DNA from: Kineosporia sp. NBRC 101731
Lineage (GTDB): Bacteria; Actinomycetota; Actinomycetes; Actinomycetales; Kineosporiaceae
Length of the DNA: 64,000 bases
Direction: 5' to 3'
Assembly (NCBI RefSeq): GCF_030269305.1
Contig: NZ_BSTC01000003.1
Location: 310,001 to 374,000 of the forward strand
The translations under genes were made by a program, and so were the position numbers. Below the pieces are notes generated by a model that searched no databases, was not told the origin of the DNA, and saw only the letters and a list, made by a program, of their open reading frames with translations. Positions 60,232 to 64,000 of the stretch are shown piece by piece; the stretch's first letter is position 1; every line of letters begins with the position of its first letter.

Positions 60232-61155
60232 TCAGTCCTGTGACCGCAGCAGCCGGAACTGCACCAGGCTGACCAGCGCGATGACCAGGAACAGCACGTA
60301 GCTGGCGGCCGAGGCGAGTCCGTACTCACCGAAACCGAACTGCTGGTAGGTGTAATAGGCGACCGACAGGGTGGCGTCGAGCGGCCCGCCCTTGGTCATG
60401 ACGAAGGCCTCCTCGAAGAACTGGAGGTAGCCCACGGAGATCAGCACGGCACCGAGCAGCAGCGTCGGGCGCAGCAGGGGCAGCGTGACGGAGATCAGCC
60501 GGCGGAAACCTCCGGCGCCGTCCATCATCGCGGCCTCGTGCACGTCGTGCGGCACCGCCTGGAGACCGGCCAGGAAAATGATCATCAGCGTGCCGACGTT
60601 ACGCCAGACCGCCATCAGGATCAGCGACGGCAGGGCCCAGGTGGAGTCGTTGAGCCAGTCCGGACCCTGGATACCGATCAGCGAGAGCGCCTGGTTGGCC
60701 AGGCCTTCCGGCTGCAGAATGTACCGCCAGACCACCGAGACGGCCACGATGCTCGTCACCACCGGGGCGTAGAAACCGACCCGGAACAGCGAGACGACGC
60801 GCCCGGAGCCGGAGTTCAGTGCCAGGGCGAGACCGAGCGCCACCGTCATGGTCAGCGGGATGCCGACCACCACGAACAGGCCGGTCACGAGCATCGCCTG
60901 ACGGAACCGCGGATCGCTGAACAGGGCCGTGTACTGGTCGATCCCGACGAAATTCACGGCGAACGGCGAGCGGATGTCCCGGGCGGTGAAGTCGGTGAAC
61001 GACATGCCGAACGACCCGAGTAACGGGACGAGCATGAAGATGCCGAACACCAGCACGAAGGGCAGGCAGAAACCCCAGGCGATGTAGGCCTGCTTGCGGC
61101 GGAGGCGGGAGCCCACCGTCGAGTTGACGACGGTGGGCGTCCGGGGAGAGGTCAC
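60232..61155 (-). CDS. Carbohydrate ABC transporter permease, MalF type
   Basis: The 307-aa protein has six membrane helices and the EAA loop DVHEAAMMDGAGGFRRLISV. N-terminal helix IAWGFCLPFVLVFGIFMLVP and QFFEEAFVMTKGGPLDATL near the C-terminus are typical of CUT1 permeases. It lies 6 bp after the binding-protein gene, so cotranscription is near certain. GTG start at 61155. Confidence 0.95.
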   Translation of the reverse strand: MTSPRTPTVVNSTVGSRLRRKQAYIAWGFCLPFVLVFGIFMLVPLLGSFGMSFTDFTARDIRSPFAVNFVGIDQYTALFSDPRFRQAMLVTGLFVVVGIPLTMTVALGLALALNSGSGRVVSLFRVGFYAPVVTSIVAVSVVWRYILQPEGLANQALSLIGIQGPDWLNDSTWALPSLILMAVWRNVGTLMIIFLAGLQAVPHDVHEAAMMDGAGGFRRLISVTLPLLRPTLLLGAVLISVGYLQFFEEAFVMTKGGPLDATLSVAYYTYQQFGFGEYGLASAASYVLFLVIALVSLVQFRLLRSQD

Positions 61156-61161
61156 GACAGA

Positions 61162-62430
61162 TCAGTCCAGACCGATCGAGTCAGCCTTGGACTGAAGGTC
61201 CTTCAGGGCGTCCGCGGCCGGGGTGCCACCCCGTCGCATCTGCTCCAGCGCCTGGTCGGCCGCGGCCCCGACCTTGACCCAGGAGGTGCTCACCGGCTGG
61301 GACTTGGCGGTCTCCAGCTGCCGGCCGAACACCTGGAGGTCTTCGTCGGAGGCGAGCTCGTCCTCCTTCCAGGCGGACTGGGCCGAAGGGAGGTCGCCGG
61401 AAGCCTTGAACCAGGCGGCCTGCACGTCCGGCTTTCCCAGCCACTGCGCGAGCTTCCACGCCGCGGAGGCGTTGTCGCTGTCGTTGAACACCACCAGGTT
61501 GGCGCCACCACTGAACGAGGCCGAGCTCTTCTTCGTGGGAAGCGTTGCCACCGAGTACTTCTTGTCGAAGTCCGGGCCGCCCAGCGTGGCCAGCGAGCTG
61601 CGCATGAACGGCCCGTCGATCAGCATCGGGGTAGAGCCGTCGACGAATTCGGCCTCCTGGGCGCCGGAGGACACGTCGGCGTTGGCGTCGGCGATCTTGT
61701 CGGTGTAGAAGCTCTGATAGTACTCGTAGGCCTCGACCATCTCGGGGGTGTCGAGCGTCCACTGGTCGCCGCTGGTGAGCTCCGCGCCGTTGCTCCACGG
61801 CATCCACAGGGTGCCCTGGAACGAGTCGTTGCCCGCGGGCAGGCGGATGCCGTAGTCGGCGCCGGCCTTGGACTGCATGTCCTTGGCCATCTGCTGGAGC
61901 TCTTCCCAGGTGGTGGGCGCCTTGTCCCAGCCGGCCTTCTCGGCCAGGTCGGTGCGGTAATAGAGGACGCGGGTGTCCACGTACCAGGGAACGCCGACCT
62001 TGCGGTCGTCGCTCTCGGTGGTGTTCAGGGCGCCCTCGAAGTAGTCGCTGGTGTCCAGATCGGTGGGCACCGTGGAGAAGGCGTCGGCGAAGTCGGCCAT
62101 CCAGGTCGTGCCCATCATGGCCAGGTCGGGGGTGTTGCCACCGGCGACGGCCGTCTGGATCTTGTTGTGTGCGGCGTCCCAGGGAATCGCCGTGACCTCG
62201 ATGTTCACGTCCGGGTTGGCCTTCTCGAACTCCTTGACGAAGTCCGGCAGCAGCTCGCCCTCGGTGCCCATGGCCCAGATGGTGATGTCACCGGTCGCGG
62301 GGTCGGAGCCGATGGTGGACGCGGCGGCGGAGGTGCCGGTACCGGCGTCCTCGGCGCGTCCACAGGCGGTCAGGCCCAGGGTGGCGGTGAGCGCGAGTGC
62401 CAGGGCACTGCGCGCGGTCGTCCTTCTCAC
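61162..62430 (-). CDS. Extracellular sugar-binding lipoprotein (ABC transporter)
   Basis: From GTG 62430 (GAGGAGG 5 nt upstream) the protein has 422 aa: a lipoprotein signal peptide with lipobox LGLTAC (lipid Cys23), then a family 1 solute-binding fold (ITIWAMGTEGELLPDFVKEF, VPWYVDTRVLYYRTDLAEKA, APTTWEELQQMAKDMQ). It captures an oligosaccharide, probably a beta-glucoside or xyloside given the GH3 partner; the ligand is inferred. It is the first structural gene after the LacI operator. Confidence 0.95.
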   Translation of the reverse strand: MRRTTARSALALALTATLGLTACGRAEDAGTGTSAAASTIGSDPATGDITIWAMGTEGELLPDFVKEFEKANPDVNIEVTAIPWDAAHNKIQTAVAGGNTPDLAMMGTTWMADFADAFSTVPTDLDTSDYFEGALNTTESDDRKVGVPWYVDTRVLYYRTDLAEKAGWDKAPTTWEELQQMAKDMQSKAGADYGIRLPAGNDSFQGTLWMPWSNGAELTSGDQWTLDTPEMVEAYEYYQSFYTDKIADANADVSSGAQEAEFVDGSTPMLIDGPFMRSSLATLGGPDFDKKYSVATLPTKKSSASFSGGANLVVFNDSDNASAAWKLAQWLGKPDVQAAWFKASGDLPSAQSAWKEDELASDEDLQVFGRQLETAKSQPVSTSWVKVGAAADQALEQMRRGGTPAADALKDLQSKADSIGLD

Positions 62431-62470
62431 AAGTTCCTCCTCGAACATGCAACGCGTCCCCGCTTCGCCA

Positions 62471-62486
62471 ATCTATACGTTTAGAT
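62471..62486. promoter_or_regulatory. LacI-type operator upstream of the sugar uptake operon
   Basis: ATCTATACGTTTAGAT is a 16-bp palindrome with a central CG and one mismatched pair, the classic LacI/GalR-family shape. On the minus strand it contains TATAGAT, a possible -10 box. It lies 41 bp upstream of the binding-protein GTG. Confidence 0.75.
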
Positions 62487-62605
62487 CGACGGCCCCATGC
62501 TGGCACGCAGGGCCCCTCCGCGCCAAGGGGCACACCGTCGCGGAATGGTCTCAGCGGTGCGAAAACCCTTGACGGATAGGGCAAAGGCGGATCAATCCGG
62601 ACAGA

Positions 62606-63724
62606 TCAGCAGCCGCAGCTGGCCCGGGTCTCCAAGCTGGTACCCAACTGCACCGTGCGTCCGGTGACCACGTCGTCCTCTGCTTCGAGCATGAGCAGCT
62701 GGGCGGCCACCCGCCCCATCGCCTCCATCGGCTGGCGCACGGTGGTCAGCGGCGGGTGCGACAGCAGCCCGGCCAGGATGCCGTCGAAGCCGGTGACGAT
62801 CACGTCGCCCGGCACCGACACCCCCTCGCGCCGCAACAGGTCGAGCAGCTCCACGGCGAGCTGGTCGCTGGCGCACACCAGGGCCTGGGGAAGGCTGCCT
62901 GACCGCAGCCGCTGGAGTACCCCGGTGAAGGCCGGACCCCGGCCGAGATCGGCGTCGTCGCAGATCTTCTGGGGTGCCCGGACGCCGAGCTGGCGGAGGG
63001 TGTGCTGAAAACCCAGGAATCGTTCCAGGTAGTCGTGGGCCATGGTTCCCCCGACGAACTCCAGATCCTGCACCCCGTGCTCGCGCACCAGATGGGTGAC
63101 GAGATCGCCCATTCCACCTTGGTTGTCGACGAGCACGTGGTGGTACTGGTCGTCGGTGGAGGGAAGGCTGAACAGCACGACCGGCATGTTCAGGGTGACC
63201 TCCTGCAGCGACGCCGCGGCGGAGAGGCCAGGGAAGATGGCCAGACCGTCCACCCGCCCGGCGGTCTCGGTGAGGGCCCCCGAGGAGGGGTCGCCCCGCC
63301 CGACCAGCACCGGCCGGCCGTGCCGGCGGGCCTCCAGCTCGAAACCCCGCTGCACCTCGTCGACATAGAGTGGGTAGGCGCGGATGTCGGCCCGCTGCCC
63401 GTCCGCGATGTCGGACCAGGGAATCACGGACCGGTCCAGGTCCAGCGGCCTCGCCGGTGACGCCCCGGAGGTCGCCACCTCGTGCAGCGGCCGCTCCAGC
63501 AGGAACTCGTACGAGTGCAGGCCCAGCGCGCCGGTCTTGCCCCGCACCAGCCCTCGCGCCGAGGCGCTGGGGATGTACCCGATCTCCTTGGCGGCCGCCA
63601 GCACCGTCTGCCGGGTCTCGGGGCGCACCTGGTCGGGGCGCCGGAACGAGAACGACACCGTGGCGATGGAGACGCCGGCCAGCTTGGCGACGTCATGAAC
63701 CGTGGGACGGCGGCGTGCGGCCAC
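62606..63724 (-). CDS. LacI-family repressor of the sugar uptake operon
   Basis: From GTG 63724 (CGGAGG, 6-nt spacing) the protein has 372 aa. The HTH and hinge are PTVHDVAKLAGVSIATVSFSF and SASARGLVRGKTG; the periplasmic-binding-protein-like domain follows (VLVDNQGGMGDLVTHLVREH, ALVCASDQLAVELLDLLRRE, GDVIVTGFDGI). It lies upstream of and codirectional with the transport genes; 175 bp containing the operator separates them. It probably represses the operon until an oligosaccharide binds. Confidence 0.95.
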   Translation of the reverse strand: MAARRRPTVHDVAKLAGVSIATVSFSFRRPDQVRPETRQTVLAAAKEIGYIPSASARGLVRGKTGALGLHSYEFLLERPLHEVATSGASPARPLDLDRSVIPWSDIADGQRADIRAYPLYVDEVQRGFELEARRHGRPVLVGRGDPSSGALTETAGRVDGLAIFPGLSAAASLQEVTLNMPVVLFSLPSTDDQYHHVLVDNQGGMGDLVTHLVREHGVQDLEFVGGTMAHDYLERFLGFQHTLRQLGVRAPQKICDDADLGRGPAFTGVLQRLRSGSLPQALVCASDQLAVELLDLLRREGVSVPGDVIVTGFDGILAGLLSHPPLTTVRQPMEAMGRVAAQLLMLEAEDDVVTGRTVQLGTSLETRASCGC

Positions 63725-63914
63725 TGAGCACCTCCGCTCGATCGGCATGGTTGTCCGGAACGGCAGGTTAATGGACGCCGGTGGTCACCGGGTCTCTCGG
63801 CCCGGCGGAGATCCACGGGATGATCAAGGAAGGAGCGGAGGTATACCCTTCTTTCCCGTGAGCCGCCGGCCATCAAGAAACGATGTAGCGGGTGGGGCGG
63901 GTGAAGGGGGCCCG

Positions 63915-64000
63915 ATGGCCAACCACCGCATCGTTGTGCTCGTGCTCGAGGGGGCCAAGCCGCTGGACGTCGGTATTCCGGCGCAGGTGTTCGCGAACCG
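63915..64000 (+). CDS. GlxA-family regulator, N-terminal fragment cut by the window edge
   Basis: The visible 28 codons read MANHRIVVLVLEGAKPLDVG, then IPAQVFANR, which is the first strand and helix of the DJ-1/PfpI domain and closely resembles the start of the gene at 42951. It is divergent from the LacI gene across 190 bp. The rest, including any AraC HTH, lies beyond the window. Confidence 0.8.
   Translation, partial: MANHRIVVLVLEGAKPLDVGIPAQVFAN

Noticed and set aside
1-64000. CRISPR arrays, tRNA/rRNA genes, insertion sequences, phage genes
   Set aside because: No regularly spaced repeats of CRISPR size, no tRNA cloverleaf or rRNA-like stretch, and no transposase or integrase motifs were found on either strand by reading.

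Overview
The window is 64 kb of very GC-rich DNA (third codon positions almost always G or C) with dense genes and frequent GTG starts. The gene content points to a soil actinomycete with a large genome: XRE/DUF5753 plus DUF397 pairs, an Lsr2-type DNA-binding tail, GlxA-type regulators, many secreted glycosidases, and sugar ABC transporters without a dedicated ATPase. A Kineosporia-like or Streptomyces-like actinomycete fits; the genus is inference. I saw no rRNA, tRNA, CRISPR array or insertion sequence.

Layout. 1-13.9 kb is a cell-surface block: the 3' part of a giant modular protein, a membrane-anchored bulb-type lectin, a 941-aa protein with a degenerate ADP-ribosyltransferase-like tail, a membrane-anchored discoidin-domain protein and a secreted GH18 chitinase. 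14.1-19.3 kb holds an ankyrin protein, a VapBC-type toxin-antitoxin pair, a membrane-anchored GH18-like protein, a Gfo/Idh/MocA oxidoreductase, a cupin and a GlxA-type regulator. 19.5-25.4 kb holds a protein joining a degenerate DEDDh exonuclease to BRCT and Lsr2 domains, a two-gene membrane/zinc-ribbon operon, and an XRE-DUF5753/DUF397 pair divergent from a small Cys-rich gene. 25.5-27.6 kb holds an SDR pseudogene, a TetR regulator and an aldo/keto reductase.

27.8-33.0 kb is a tightly coupled four-gene operon: TPR/Sel1 protein, TPR-CHAT caspase-like protease, small Cys-containing protein, membrane protein. This is the best candidate for an undescribed (possibly conflict or signalling) system. 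33.0-43.9 kb holds a decayed FAD monooxygenase, a GGDEF-EAL protein, a MalY/PatB-type lyase, two alpha/beta hydrolases next to a LAL-type LuxR regulator, a quinone oxidoreductase and a second GlxA-type regulator.

44.2-51.9 kb is a homoprotocatechuate (3,4-dihydroxyphenylacetate) meta-cleavage operon, facing a divergent IclR regulator across a clear palindromic operator. It contains a flavin hydroxylase, HpaH hydratase, an FAH-RraA fusion that may combine the HpaG step with an aldolase, HpaE dehydrogenase and HpaD extradiol dioxygenase, followed by the frameshifted stub of a second aldehyde dehydrogenase. A perfect 48-bp palindrome sits between two of its cistrons. 52.3-54.6 kb is a secreted GH87-like alpha-1,3-glucanase. 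54.7-56.6 kb is a MarR/FAD-monooxygenase divergent pair with two operators. 57.5-63.7 kb is a LacI-controlled oligosaccharide uptake operon (binding protein, two permeases, GH3 glycosidase). The window closes inside a third GlxA-type gene.
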